Below, in pieces: positions 21,373 to 30,819 of a DNA stretch of 32,906 bases (position 1 is the first letter of the stretch; each line of letters begins with the position of its first letter). The notes under the pieces are model-generated. The model did not search any database. It was not told the DNA's origin and saw only the letters and a program-made list of their open reading frames with translations. The stretch covers positions 1,324,438-1,357,343 of the forward strand of contig BFEA01000332.1 of assembly GCA_003427395.1 (NCBI GenBank), read 5' to 3'. The stretch is from Chara braunii. Taxonomy: Eukaryota; Streptophyta; Charophyceae; Charales; Characeae. The translations under genes and the position numbers were made by a program.

Positions 21373-22170
21373 AGACGTCCCGTCAGTCTGACATACCTCA
21401 TTCGGCCCGCCTCAGGCCAGGACTAGTCAGACCATTTGTCTTGACAGCCCCTTTGACCTGCCTCCAGGTCAGGACCAATCATACCCACTACTCGAGTATG
21501 ACAGCCCTTTGGCACTCTCGCCAGGACACCCAGACTATAGCGGGTTTGGCCATTCTATGACAGTAGACGTCCCGTCAGTCAAACCCGGATTTGACCACTG
21601 CGGTCAGGGACCGGCTCACCTACTAGTTTTTGGCCAAGGGCGCTGGCTGCCCCGCCCAGATTTCTGAACGTGGGACCCGGTCTAACCACAGTTCTAGGCT
21701 CTGGCTAACCTCGCTGGATTGCAACCTCTGACTACGGTAGGGTTCCAGCTGACCCCTTTCGACCTCATAGGCCAGACTCCCGGAGTCTTAGTCTCAGCCG
21801 ACTACGGAATTCGACACTCGCTTCGGAGACCTGCTGACCCCACCGGATTGCAACCTACTGCGGTAAGGCTCTGGCTACCCCCAACAATCAAGAACATCTA
21901 AGGTTAGTGAAGATAACAACAAGCACAGGCAGTCAGACAAGCATACAATTCCCCACAAGCAGACTGCCCATGCCCCCATAACAGGACAAACACTTCTCAA
22001 GAGACATCCCTTCGGTCTCAAGAGGCACTGAACAATAACATGCTAGCCAACACTAAAAGTTCGCAAGAGACCTCCCTTCAGCCTCAAGCAAAGAACTTAG
22101 TGCTAGCCCCAGAGAGATCCCTTCCATCAACTGGGATTTCTTTTCCAAGAGACGTCCCGTCAGTCTCAAG
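21373..22170 (+). repeat. Dispersed short motif AGACGTCCCGTCAGTCTCAAG, about five copies
   Basis: Exact or near copies lie near 21373, 21565, 22004, 22066 and 22148 (variants AGACATCCCTTCGGTCTCAAG and AGACCTCCCTTCAGCCTCAAG). The sequence between them is CTGA/TCAG-rich. This resembles the U3 subrepeats of long LTRs. No gene is seen between 21151 and 22783. Confidence 0.55.
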
Positions 22171-22569
22171 CAAATACTGAAACACTGACCTCAGAGAGGT
22201 CCCTTCCCTCACCTGAGTGAAGACAGGACCTTAGCCAAGAAGCACGAAGTCCTTCTACTGACCACTCTCAGTCAAGTAAAGTTGAACTTCTTTATGCCTG
22301 CCTTCGTCTGAATCTCTTGGATGGACAACTTAGTCAGAGACATGAAGTCCTTCTGCAAATAACTTTCAATCAGACAGAACCGAACTCCTTTATGCTCATC
22401 ATGCTTTCTCTTTGTCATAAGAATAATACTGCTTATATCATTTGATGTGCCATAGCCATGAGTTTCTCAGATCTCGACACTGTGTCAATGCTCCCAGAAT
22501 TGTACTCACAGTTACTCCCCACTCTCAGGATTTGACACTCATGGAACGACTGCCGCCCTGCATCAAAGA

Positions 22570-22740
22570 TATAGCCTCATTAATTTAGTTGCTTGCTGAA
22601 ATAGATAATGAAACGACTTGCTGAAAACTGAAATATTGAAACTGAGTTGCTGAAACTGAAGTACTAAAACTGAAATGCTGAAACTGAAATGTTGAATTGA
22701 CTATGCAAGAATGATCATTGTCTGCCGATAACTGAGCCTC
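22570..22740. repeat. CTGAAA-rich degenerate microsatellite
   Basis: CTGAAACTGAAATGCTGAAA-type words recur for about 130 bp (roughly 22585-22705). This is the most ordered part of a CTGA-rich composition shared with 13.68-14.8 kb and 32.3-32.9 kb. Confidence 0.6.
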
Positions 22741-22783
22741 ACTGTCTTACTGTACTCTTTCTCAGTCCCCTATGACCGTTCTC

Positions 22784-23722
22784 TTACTTGGATGGTTGAC
22801 TTCTCTTTCCTCTCTTTAGAGTCACAATAGGGATCAAGTCAGGATCTCTGAAAATAAACTTGCGAAGTCTTGACCCTGACACCATGTCATGAATTCTCGA
22901 TCCATCCATCTCTGAAATCTCATAAACTTTGCCCTTTGCTTCCCCTGTGATTCTGTAGGGACCAAGCCATCTGGACTCCAATCTTTTAGTCCATTGCGTC
23001 TCAAGGGAACTGTCAAACAGAAGGACAACATCTCCAATCTTCAATTTCTCCTTTCTTATATATCTTTTCTTGTTCCATCTTTCTTGATCTGATAGCCTGT
23101 TGGATGCCATTCTTTCTGCAGCATCCATCACTGCCTGATCAACTTCTGATATTTGCTTCATCTGGATATGAAGGAGTTCTGAAATAGAATAGTCTCTGTC
23201 ACTTTCTTGACTTGACCATGTCTTGACAATAGTTTCAATTGGTAATGTAGCATATCGGCCATACCACAGAGTAAATGGTGCATAGCCAGTAGTTCTCTTG
23301 ACCGTGATATTATCAGCATATACAACAGTTCTTAATACCTTTGGCCAATTGCTGAGATTCCCTTCACACCACTTAGCCAATGAATCTTTCAGGGTTCTGT
23401 GACCTCTTTCAACAGGTGCATTCGCTTGAGGATGGTAAGTAGTCACATACCGAATCCTGATACCCAATCTGAGTGTAACTCTTCTGACAACCTCGTTTCT
23501 GAACTCTGATCCTCTGTCCGAGACAAATTCTCTGATAAAAGGATATCTGAGATAGACTTCCTCTATCCAATCAGCCACTTGCTCGGCTGTCTTCCTTTTC
23601 AGAGCTTTTGCCTCAACGTATCCAGAGAAATTGTCTCTTATGTTTAGTATGTATCTCATCCCACCCTTGTCTCGAAGCATAGTGATGAGATCCAGATGAA
23701 CTCTGCTACCTGGCTCTACCAA
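22784..23722 (-). pseudogene. Integrase catalytic core and C-terminal GPY/F module
   Basis: This frame joins retrotransposon cDNA to target DNA in functional elements. The catalytic triad is complete: D11 (HLDLI), D69 (SDRG) and E105 (PVERG), with 35 residues between D69 and E105. TTYHPQANAPVERGH and TGYAPFTLWYG are typical of gypsy integrases. WLGPYRITG at residues 252-260 is a GPY/F module. The tail is short and basic with no chromodomain visible. The frame is intact over 312 codons. It has lost its zinc-binding N-terminus to a frameshift caused by a 13-bp duplication near 23710-23737. The apparent first Met is not a real start, since the protein would be cut from a polyprotein. Confidence 0.93.
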
Positions 23723-24062
23723 CTGGCTCTACCAGGATTGGAGGGAATAGGGGCTCAATCATTCTTGTGGTAGACCTCTTCTGATATAAGACACATGATT
23801 TACAGTATCTGAAAATCATGTCTCTCATGCCAGGCCAGAAGTAGAGTTTGAACGTCTTGGAGTAGGTTGCCTCATCAGCCCTGTGGCCACCAGCGCCCCC
23901 CTCATGCAGGGCAACAATTATCTCTAACTGCCTCTCTTTACCACAGACCACTCTTAGTGGAGGTAAGCCTCTCTTACCATCCACAAAGAAATGTCCCCTC
24001 TTTAATCTGAATTTCTTCCTTGAATCTTTACAATAATATTCATTTAGTTGCTCCCTTTCCAT
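23706..24062 (-). pseudogene. Integrase zinc-binding (HHCC) N-terminal domain
   Basis: This is the part of integrase before the core. H53 and H60 (HEGGAGGH), then C87 and C90 (CKSC), form the HHCC site. LYFWPGMRDMIFRYCKSC is the usual context in gypsy elements. Upstream the frame continues after a TAG (24138-24140) from the acidic linker. Downstream the 13-bp tandem duplication shifts it out of frame, so it ends VEPVGRAR while the core resumes at VEPGSRVHLDL in another frame. Confidence 0.9.
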
Positions 24063-24137
24063 CTTCTTGCCAATCTCTTGATAACTTTCATCATATTCTT
24101 CAAAGAAGAAAAATATCTCTTCTTCCTTCTTTTCACT

Positions 24138-24476
24138 CTACTCTTCTTCCTTTGAACCTGAACTTTCCCCAATCTCATGAGCAGTCACCGCTGCAGTATT
24201 AACTTTAGCATACCAATCATTTGGTTCATCTTCGTCTTTTTTCCCAAGAACCGATTCATAAATGTACGCACTAGGGATCTCTCCCCAGCTGTCTCTCTCT
24301 TCTGACCATGGACTCCACTTGTAGGAGCATGACACTTCATAGTCCTCATCATCTTTCTCATTAAAAAAAATTATCAACATAGGCAAATTCTTCAATCGTT
24401 CCATTCACATCTTCTTCTTCTTTTTCTCGCCGCTCAATTCGGCTTAAGCCATCCGCTCTGTTTTTCTCAGTGAGAA
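24138..24476 (-). pseudogene. pol linker after the deleted RNase H
   Basis: It begins with NRADGLSRI (near 24435-24461), the motif that normally closes a gypsy RNase H domain. An acidic Glu/Asp-rich linker follows, with a frame change near the run of A at 24362-24370, then an 88-codon frame rich in Glu, Asp, Ser and Trp, ending in TAG. The next codons are in the same frame as the HHCC domain. No catalytic RNase H residues are present. No independent function is expected. Confidence 0.7.
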
Positions 24477-24480
24477 TCTT

Positions 24481-25447
24481 TTCCATCTTAAAATCACTCC
24501 CTCAGAGGTTCTGCAAGGGCAGCAAAATGAGGAATAAAAATCCTCTAGAATCCACAGACTCCCAAGAAGCTCCTGACATTTGCCACTCTTTTGAGAGGCA
24601 GAGGCCAGTTCAAGATCTTGTCTATCTTCTTGGGATCTGGGCTCCTACCCTTGGAGAAACATCTGAAGCCCAAGATTATCACTTCTGGTTGGAAGAGAAG
24701 GGACTTTGGTCCACTCGCAGTCAGATTGTACTTTTGAAGTCTCTCTAGGACCATCTTTACTCCTTCAGCATGTTCCCAGATAAACTTTCTGACTCCCCCT
24801 GCGACCAAAGTCTCATCTCTTACCAAGGGTCTTTTTACAGGATTATCATCAATGTAGGGACTTGTTATTTCAAGAGAAATATCCTGCATGACTTTGATCA
24901 TATCCCTTTGAACCACTGCCAATCCGTTAGTCCATCCCTGAGGTACCACACACATCTGAACAAGCCCCCTCGGCGTGTGCATGGCAGTCATTGGTCGGTT
25001 AGTGGGATCAATAGGGAACTGATCATAGCCAGAATACAGATCAACTAGAGAATAAATACATCGACCAGCAAAGGATTCAGCGAGGACATCAGCATTAGGA
25101 AGGCTACCTACATCACGTACCGTTACAGAATTGAGCTTCTGAAGATTTTGTATCCATTTTAGTCCGCCCCCTGGTTTCCAGAACCAAAACCAGTGGTTAA
25201 CATACGGTTCATCAGCAGGTTCAACAACATTAGATGCAATCTTTTTGTCAAGATACTTCACAACTTCTGCCTCTTCCTTCAAGGCATACTTGGATGGTCT
25301 ATCATTCCATGGAACATGATCAACTGTCCAGATCTTGGCCGTCTTGATCATGTCCACGTCCAACCGCCCTCTCTCTTCATCATTAAAGGAGAACGCATCA
25401 GAGAATTCTTGACACATTTTGAAGATATATTCCTTCTCTTTAGGCAA
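24481..25447 (-). pseudogene. Reverse transcriptase domain, with RNase H missing
   Basis: The polymerase domain shows WFWFWKPGGGLKW, then DLYSGYDQFPI (136-146) holding the first catalytic Asp, PQGWTNG (169-175), YIDD (198-201) holding the catalytic pair, LGFRCF and VRSFLGVCGF (291-300). These are Ty3/gypsy RT landmarks. The frame starts after a TAG with no ATG. After GVCGF comes TAG, where gypsy elements usually have Tyr, then RIFIPHFAALAEPLRE and a stop at about 24481. About 20 nt later the end of RNase H (NRADGLSR) appears. Most of RNase H, about 120 residues in relatives, has thus been deleted. Confidence 0.93.
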
Positions 25448-25816
25448 GATATACTAATCTGAGCCTATCTTCATTGTGTCAAATCTCTCTTTGGTGACCT
25501 TATTCTCCAACTTTGCTGATTCTCTCAACGCCCTTATAATCTTCCTCTTTTTTTCCAATGGTTCATCATAATCTTTTTCTATTAGGACTGCCACTGGGTT
25601 TTTCTTCACCCCCATTTTGAAGATATATTCCTTCTCTTTAGGCAAGATAAACTAATCGGAGTCTATCTTCATTGTGTCAAATCTCTCTTTGGTAACCCTA
25701 TTCTCCAACTTTGCTGATTCTCTCAATGCCCTTATAATCTTCCTCTCTTTTTCCAATGCTTCATCATAATCTTTTTCGATTAGGACTGCCACTGGTTTTT
25801 TTTTCACCCCCTTGGG
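25421..25816 (-). repeat. 198-bp tandem duplication in pol, two copies
   Basis: Copies at 25421-25618 and 25619-25816 are about 93% alike by eye. Each encodes PVAVLIEKDYDE, ALRESAKLEN and RFDTMKI, then a TAG, then ILPKEKEYIFKM. The unit is 66 codons, so the frame is kept, and both copies carry the same TAG. The segment belongs to the linker between protease and RT. A frameshift lies just upstream near 25850-25870 in the sequence joining protease to this linker. Confidence 0.9.
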
Positions 25817-26026
25817 CTTGTATTTTCTTTTTGACCCAGTGGCTATTTTCCTAAAAAAAGGTGAGTCGATGCAAATCTCAATTCCATCTTTCCTCCCTTA
25901 GCAGTCTCTACAGCTTTCTTGAAGGCTTCAATTTGTCCGTCCTCATCCTCGAGTTTACCCGGCTTTTATTATTTTCGAAACCTGATTGATTCCCACTGAA
26001 ATTTTTTCTTTTGCTTCTTGTTTTCC

Positions 26027-26962
26027 TTATTCCTTTAATCTCCTAACTCTTTCAGCAGATTCTTCCCTTCTGATCAAGTTAGCAGATAATTGATGCTTCA
26101 AAACATTTTTTGTACGGACCATAAAGGTCTGCTCTTGAGCAATCTCAGGATCGTGTAGGCTGATCCAAGATAACCCCTCATGACTGAAAAATTGGACGGC
26201 CTCCATCCTATGCAAGAATGGAGTTCCCAAGATACAGTCATGGTCCAGATCTGGCACTACAAAACCCTGTAATTCCACAGTCATTGTCCCAACTCGGATA
26301 GGCAAATTGTCTATAAACCCAGCCACAAACAATTCCCCTGCAATATTGCTTAGTACGTTTTGAGCAGACCTATCAATAGTCAAATTACATGCCTTCATCG
26401 TTCTTCGTGAAAGAAGTACCATCTCTGCTCCAGAATCCACTAAGGTTAGAATCTTTACTTGATTAATGCGAATTGTAAGGTGCCCACATCCCATGGTTGC
26501 AAATTTCATCTTGCAACCAGGTAGTGATCTATTCACTTGGTTCGGAAAGACTGACCCCAAATAATTAACTTCCAATTTTTTCTTCTCAATTAACTTCTTA
26601 AACTCTTCTCTCAGTTTGGGTGCAAGTGTCATTGTTTCCTTGAAGGACAATGTCACTTCCGTTTCTTCCAGCATTTTAGCAATTACATCAGAAATCACAG
26701 TCTCATCATCCAAGTCACTCTTGAGAATAAATTTTATTTTTCTCCCCTGTTCATTTTTTTCCTGTGAGCGTTCCTGTTTAGGGTCATCAAGGATGTTAAT
26801 AAGTGACTCCTCTGCCTTCTTCCTTTTCTTTTCTGCTTTCATTTGAGGTGTCATACAGGTTTGGTGGTTCCTCACTTTACCAACCCTGACACTAGGTTCC
26901 ATAACGAGATCTGGGGGTAAATCGCCATGAAACGACACCATGTTGGTCAGAAAACGAGCCAT
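26027..26962 (-). pseudogene. Retroviral-type aspartic protease region
   Basis: The 311-codon frame has a basic/acidic N-terminal half and a pepsin-like retropepsin fold in the second half. LTLVDSGAEMVLLSRR (172-187) carries the catalytic DSG at 176-178. FVVPDLDHDCILGTPFLHRM (234-253) holds the second conserved ILG motif. In a working element it would cleave the gag-pol polyprotein. The frame continues upstream across a TAA (26978-26980) into the gag-protease linker. It ends at 26027, after which the reading frame is broken before the RT linker. Confidence 0.9.
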
Positions 26963-26977
26963 CTCATTGGAAGAAGA

Positions 26978-27190
26978 TTAGAGTGAAGGCTCACTTGTAG
27001 AAGCCTCACTAGGCTCACACTCTGTTAACGTTAAGGATTGCAGAGACAGTCCAACCGTAGTATGAGAATCACTTGTTCCCTGTACTAACTCATTAGGCAA
27101 TTCTTTAGTGAGAAAATGAACATTCACATTGGCCTTTCTCTTCTTTTTAATCTTCATCTTTTCATCATGTTTAAGAGCAAGAATCCTCAT
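26978..27190 (-). pseudogene. gag-protease linker
   Basis: A 70-codon basic, Thr/Ser-rich segment in the same frame as the protease, separated from it only by TAA. Its ATG overlaps the gag stop in the string TATGA (27187-27190), so gag and this frame overlap by 4 nt. This may be a real overlap or a one-base lesion. Confidence 0.6.
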
Positions 27191-27948
27191 ACCTCCTGGA
27201 TGTCTGGGGTCCGACTTATTCCATGATCACAGACATGGCTCATTGCATCTTTCTTTGCCACCCCACTCCTTACATCCTCCTCAAGAGGCTTGCAATAAGT
27301 GGACGTGTGACCCCCTTCACCACAGTAGTAGCAAGTTTTTCTCTTAGGACGCTCATCATATTTCCTTCTTTCTTTGTTCCCTCCATCGCCATTCTTCCCA
27401 TTCTTTTTGGGTCTGGATGAATCCCCCTTCTTACCATAACTTTCGTTGTCATCATTATCGTCATCATCTTCCTCACTTTCAACCTTTTTCTTTCCCCTGT
27501 CATCCACAGCATGCGTTGCAGGCCTTGCAGGCATAAAGTTAGCCATCACTTTTTGAAGAATATTCTCAGCAGTCTGATTGCTCCCTCTATTCATTTCATT
27601 CTCAGTCTCCCAATCCTTGGTCAAAGTGCTGATCTGATTCAGTAACCATTTCTTATGGGAGACAGTAGGTAGAGTTTTTATGATTGCAACCATTTCATCC
27701 CATCTGAGAGGATAGTGCTGAGCTTGATTAAGAACTGCTTGTCTTTCAGTGTCAGTAAAGTTCGTAAAAAATATATGGCATCTCTGAGTTTCATCCACAT
27801 ATGGAATTCTTCTTGCTGTTCGGATAAAAGTCTGAAGAAAAACATTGAAAGTGTCATATTTAGCTCTTCTGATGTTAAGTAAGTCCTTAGTTGTGGTTAC
27901 AACTGAATCTTTCTCAAATTTCTTTTTCAGTCTCTCACCTCTTCCCAT
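27187..27948 (-). pseudogene. Gag, C-terminal part with CCHC zinc knuckle
   Basis: Structural protein of the virus-like particle. Residues about 20-110 are helical capsid-like sequence (LNIRRAKYDTFNVFLQTFIR, RWDEMVAIIKTLP). An Asp/Glu run (159-167) and a Lys/Arg-rich nucleic-acid-binding region follow. The knuckle C206-X2-C209-X4-H214-X4-C219 (CYYCGEGGHTSTYC) is intact. It overlaps the N-terminal gag frame by 22 nt in another frame: WEEVRD in one continues as LKKKFEKD in the other, consistent with a one-base lesion. Confidence 0.88.
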
Positions 27949-28298
27949 GTAGTGGCACCTTCCATTAGTTCCTGAACGACCAGTCTTGAGTTAGTATCAC
28001 AATAAGATAGAAGGTGCTTAAGTCGCTGCTTGTTTGTCCAGCCATAATTGAGTCCAAATAGTTCATACTCGTCCAATAAATCATTAACCTGGGGTCCTCT
28101 GAAACAAGGAATTCTTTCATCTGGCCTCTTTGCTCTTGCAATGTCTGACCCTCCTTTGATTGTATCAACTCTCTCAACTAGTTCCCGTATAACCCCAACC
28201 AAGACCTCTTCATTGGTCCCTGCTGATGTACTCGGCCTTCCTCGCCCTGCCATCTTGACCATAGATCTTTCCCGGATATTCCCTTCTCTTTCAGTCAC
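27927..28298 (-). pseudogene. Gag, N-terminal part
   Basis: The first ATG in frame is at 28262 (MVKMAGRGRPSTSAG). The frame is open further back, through a TGA at 28323-28325, to the accessory ORF. PCFRGPQVNDLLDEYELFGL and WTNKQRLKHLLSYCDTNSRL are typical of gypsy gag N-terminal capsid regions. It ends in TGA where the frame shifts into the C-terminal part. Confidence 0.8.
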
Positions 28299-28322
28299 TC
28301 TTATCCTTTTCTTCTTTGCCCT

Positions 28323-28589
28323 TCAATCTCTCACCCTTCTCGCAAGAGATACAGGCTCGTTTCTCTCTTCTCTTGTCTGCTCTACCCCTTGAGAGTTCTG
28401 TACGTATAGGGTATAAGCAATAATGGATTGTGTAGTGATCAAGGGCAGTGCAATCCTTCTCAGCCTTCCAATGTAATCTTCAATCAACTCTCTTTCATCA
28501 TCCCTACTCAGTCTTCTGTCATTCCCCTTTATAGGACCCCGAATCATAAAATATCGAGTCAGATCCATAATCTCATAATCAAATTGCAT
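28323..28589 (-). CDS. Accessory ORF, family B (copy B2), 88 codons
   Basis: It starts at an ATG 4 nt after the stop of the neighbouring B1 and ends in TGA 24 nt before the open gag frame, all in one reading frame. Its order is YFMIRGPIKGNDRRLSRDD, a helix with GRLRRIALPLITTQS, IIAYTLYVQN and a final EPVSLARRVRD. The last motif nearly equals RVSLARRINS of B1. I know no domain of this kind. The position between the array and gag suggests expression on the same transcript, as with extra ORFs upstream of gag in Ogre-type plant elements. That comparison is by position only. Confidence 0.55.
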   Translation of the reverse strand: MQFDYEIMDLTRYFMIRGPIKGNDRRLSRDDERELIEDYIGRLRRIALPLITTQSIIAYTLYVQNSQGVEQTREERNEPVSLARRVRD

Positions 28590-28592
28590 CGT

Positions 28593-28853
28593 TCACAACC
28601 CACTGTTGATCCTTCTTGCAAGAGAGACCCGTTCCCGAGAAGCGTGGTATGATACTCTCTCAGTAGTTCCTATTTTCACCACCTTTAACAGATAGTTTAT
28701 CTCAGTCTGGTCAGTGACAATTCTCAAGGCAGAATCTCTCATGCGATCAAAGAAAGGCTGCAAGAACTCAAGCTCATCTAGGGTAGAAAAATTTCTGTCA
28801 GAGATCCAAAGAGTCCCTTCTACCTTGACTACTCTACCTTCCAACACAACTCA
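28593..28853 (-). CDS. Accessory ORF, family B (copy B1)
   Basis: It is open from a TGA at about 28854 with no ATG near the beginning, so it may start at GTG or have lost its start. VVKVEGTLWISDRNFSTLDE, LQPFFDRMRDSALRIVTDQT, INYLLKVVKIGTTERV and SRERVSLARR align in order with B2 and with 14838-15086. It ends in TGA at 28593, and B2 follows in the same frame. The function is unknown. Confidence 0.5.
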
Positions 28854-28885
28854 TAGTGTCAACTGTTCAGTCAAACTGGGCATTG

Positions 28886-29434
28886 CTAATCATCATAAGC
28901 AACATCCGAAGGGTAGATCTCAGGTTGGACATAATCAGGGATCTTGAATCTGTGTTCAAAGGTACTAAGAAGTAGGGATTTTATCATCACAGTGAAGTCT
29001 TTTTCTCTTGCTCTACCAATCTCAGCAATGGCTTCCAACAGAGGCATCCAATATCTCCTGCCTTCAAATCCCTTAGCAATTGAGAACTTAGGAAGCCTCT
29101 CAAATTGTCTTACTTCTTTCCCCCATGTTACTTTTCTCTTTAGCTTTTCAAGTCATTCCTTGGTTCTTATGAGACTAATATAAGCAACTGTCTGACACTT
29201 CAAGTAGTCATCTTCCTTTTTTAGGCCTGCTGGTACATAAATTTGTACGTCCAGGCTGCCAGTACCCAGGAATTTGACCACTGGGATGTGAAATATTATG
29301 GGCCCTCTCTCACAAGTCTCATACCTCAGGATCACAAAAGGATTACCACACCCTATCACCTCATAGAGTTTACCCCTCACAGTAGTTATTCTGGCTACTG
29401 AGAGTATTCTTCTTGGACTCTCTTCACTTTCCAT
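28886..29434 (-). pseudogene. Accessory module, family A (copy A5)
   Basis: The ATG at 29434 overlaps the end of A4 in another frame. The N-terminal half has RRILSVARITTVRGKLYEVI, a beta-like middle and SLDVQIYVPAGLKKED. A TGA interrupts at 29153-29155. The frame then continues with LEKLKRKVTWGKEVRQF, YWMPLLEAIAEIGRAREKDF and an acidic end (YVQPEIYPSDVAYDD) before TAG at 28886. The order matches the other A modules: an IYVP motif, a Lys/Arg-rich helix, then a Trp-containing helix ending in basic residues. The single stop suggests a recently broken gene of about 180 codons. No known domain is recognised. Confidence 0.5.
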
Positions 29435-29826
29435 GCAAACTTTATTATGGTATACCAATTTTATCTTGGGAATGTGAGTCCCCCAACAGGTGGGGATGGT
29501 ATCCCAACAAAAGGTCTGACATAGGTGCTAAAGGAGAAGTTTCTTCCCTTTCGCTCTAATCTTCTCTTCTCATCATGTACAAGATTCGACGCTTGTTGCC
29601 AACACGCACCTTTTCGACTTTCGTCAAATCTCTGCTTCGGCACATAAATCCCAATATCATATTCATCAAGATCAATAAAATAGCATGTAAGAACATACAG
29701 ACTGTCCTGTTCTTGTCCTGATCTCTTTATGGCTTCATACCTCACGATTTCATAAGGAATTACCGCCCTATCCGCTATAGAATTAAAGGAATTCAGCAGC
29801 TTGTCTGATTCAGCCTTACCCAGCCC
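29395..29826 (-). pseudogene. Accessory module, family A (copy A4)
   Basis: The frame is open from a TAA at 29827-29829 and lacks an ATG, so the start is lost. It reads LLNSFNSIADRAVIPYEIVR, LYVLTCYFIDLDEYDIGIYV, WQQASNLVHDEKRRLERKG and PFVGIPSPPVGGLTFPR, then TAA at 29461, then NWYTIIKFAWKVKRVQ to a TAG at 29395. It aligns closely with A3: FTDLDVYDVRIYVPKE against FIDLDEYDIGIYVPKQ. The stop replaces an Asp of A3, as expected of point mutation. The function is unknown. Confidence 0.55.
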
Positions 29827-29888
29827 TTAATGGCCTCTTATCAGTCTAAGCTTAGATTTTTCTCTCAAGGGTACATAGCGTTGACTCA

Positions 29889-30380
29889 TCAGACTCTTTG
29901 TCCTCTTTTCACTTTCTGGGCAAACTCAATCACCGCAAACCAATCATCTTTTGATAAATTTATATCAGGCAAGGGAGGAGCTGAAAATCCCTTGAAGACA
30001 GTAAATCGAGTAGATCCAGTGAAACAATTGTTCTCTCTCTCAAGCCTCTCTCTCTCTTTCAATACGACTTATTCAGCAAATCCCTAGCATGTCTCATATA
30101 CTGCATCAGCACTTCTTTCCTTTGGGACATAAATTCTTACGTCATACACATCCAGGTCTGTGAAATAGAATGTCAGTATATATAATCGTTCCTGCTCCCA
30201 TCCGCTCTCGACCATCTCATACCTGACAACTTCATATGAAAATGCCTCTCTCTTGCTTAGAGTATTCAGTGACCTTAGGAGACATTCGACCTTCTCTTGA
30301 CTTGGACCCGAACCTCTGCCAAAATTTGACCTTCTTTGTCTGATTACTTCTGCTGAAATCCCTTCAGCTCTCATGACCAC
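29889..30380 (-). pseudogene. Accessory module, family A (copy A3)
   Basis: The start at 30380 overlaps the end of A2 by 17 nt. LLRSLNTLSKREAFSYEVVR and LYILTFYFTDLDVYDVRIYV define the N-terminal half. TAG (30084) and a second stop (TAA) six codons on interrupt it. The same frame then gives LKERERLERENNCF, FSAPPLPDINLSKDDWFAVI and EFAQKVKRGQRV, to TGA at 29889. Between IYVPK and the Arg-rich helix it aligns to A4 without gaps. The first stop lies where A4 has Trp, a one-base change (TGG to TAG). Confidence 0.55.
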
Positions 30381-30777
30381 CGTTTCTTTTCTCTCTTGTC
30401 AATACCATGTTATTTATCGGCAGCCAGTTAGTTCCATCACAATACTTGTCAGGTATATGCGGGATTGGAACAGTCTTGTATGTTACTGACATTATACCCC
30501 ATTCCACTTTCCTCTTTTGCTTGATCAGGTCTGTCTTTTCATCACAGATAAATTGGATCACGATCTCCCATAGCCAATTAAAATTATCACCATCATTGCT
30601 GCCTCCTTCCTTGACATAGCGGCGGATATCATAGATATCTCCCTCCAAGAAGTGAGTCAGCACTACGCAGATGGTTGAGCCACAAGAGTGATAGCCCCAA
30701 CAAGCCTCATATCTGTAAGGAAATATTCCTCTTGTGGTAAGTTTAGACAATTCTCTCAGAACACCGTCGACCAGCAT
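30364..30777 (-). CDS. Accessory module, family A (copy A2), uninterrupted
   Basis: This is the only family-A copy open from end to end. The first ATG is at 30777 (MLVDGVLRELSKLTTRGIFP), with the frame open about 11 codons further. It has the module order: REL/LTTRGIFPYRYEA, VVLTHFLEGDIYDIRRYVKE, WEIVIQFICDEKTDLIKQKR, KTVPIPHIP and NWLPINNMVLTREKRNG. No signal peptide or membrane segment is seen. It looks like a small mixed alpha/beta soluble protein. A known fold is not recognised. Confidence 0.6.
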   Translation of the reverse strand: MLVDGVLRELSKLTTRGIFPYRYEACWGYHSCGSTICVVLTHFLEGDIYDIRRYVKEGGSNDGDNFNWLWEIVIQFICDEKTDLIKQKRKVEWGIMSVTYKTVPIPHIPDKYCDGTNWLPINNMVLTREKRNGGHES

Positions 30778-30819
30778 TTGTCTCGATCCGTCCCACTCTC
30801 TTCCTTTCAATTCCCTTCA

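Larger units (their letters stand above)
20805..22764 (-). repeat. Candidate 3' LTR of the minus-strand gypsy element
   Basis: On the plus strand the interval begins TGTCGGCC and ends CTCA, so it has TG..CA ends. On the minus strand its start (TGAG) lies about 20 nt after the integrase stop and directly after a short purine tract (AGGGGAC). It ends in CCGACA, like the CGACA that precedes both PBS-like sites. Inside are typical LTR-style short subrepeats. Against this call, the sequence next to the PBS at 31106-31123 starts TGTCGCAC and shows no further match to 20805 onward. The paired 5' LTR is therefore not identified. Confidence 0.3.

Noticed and set aside
28323-30810. Alternative genetic code explaining in-frame stops
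   Set aside because: TAA, TAG and TGA all occur, together with frameshifts and a deletion; ordinary decay explains them better.
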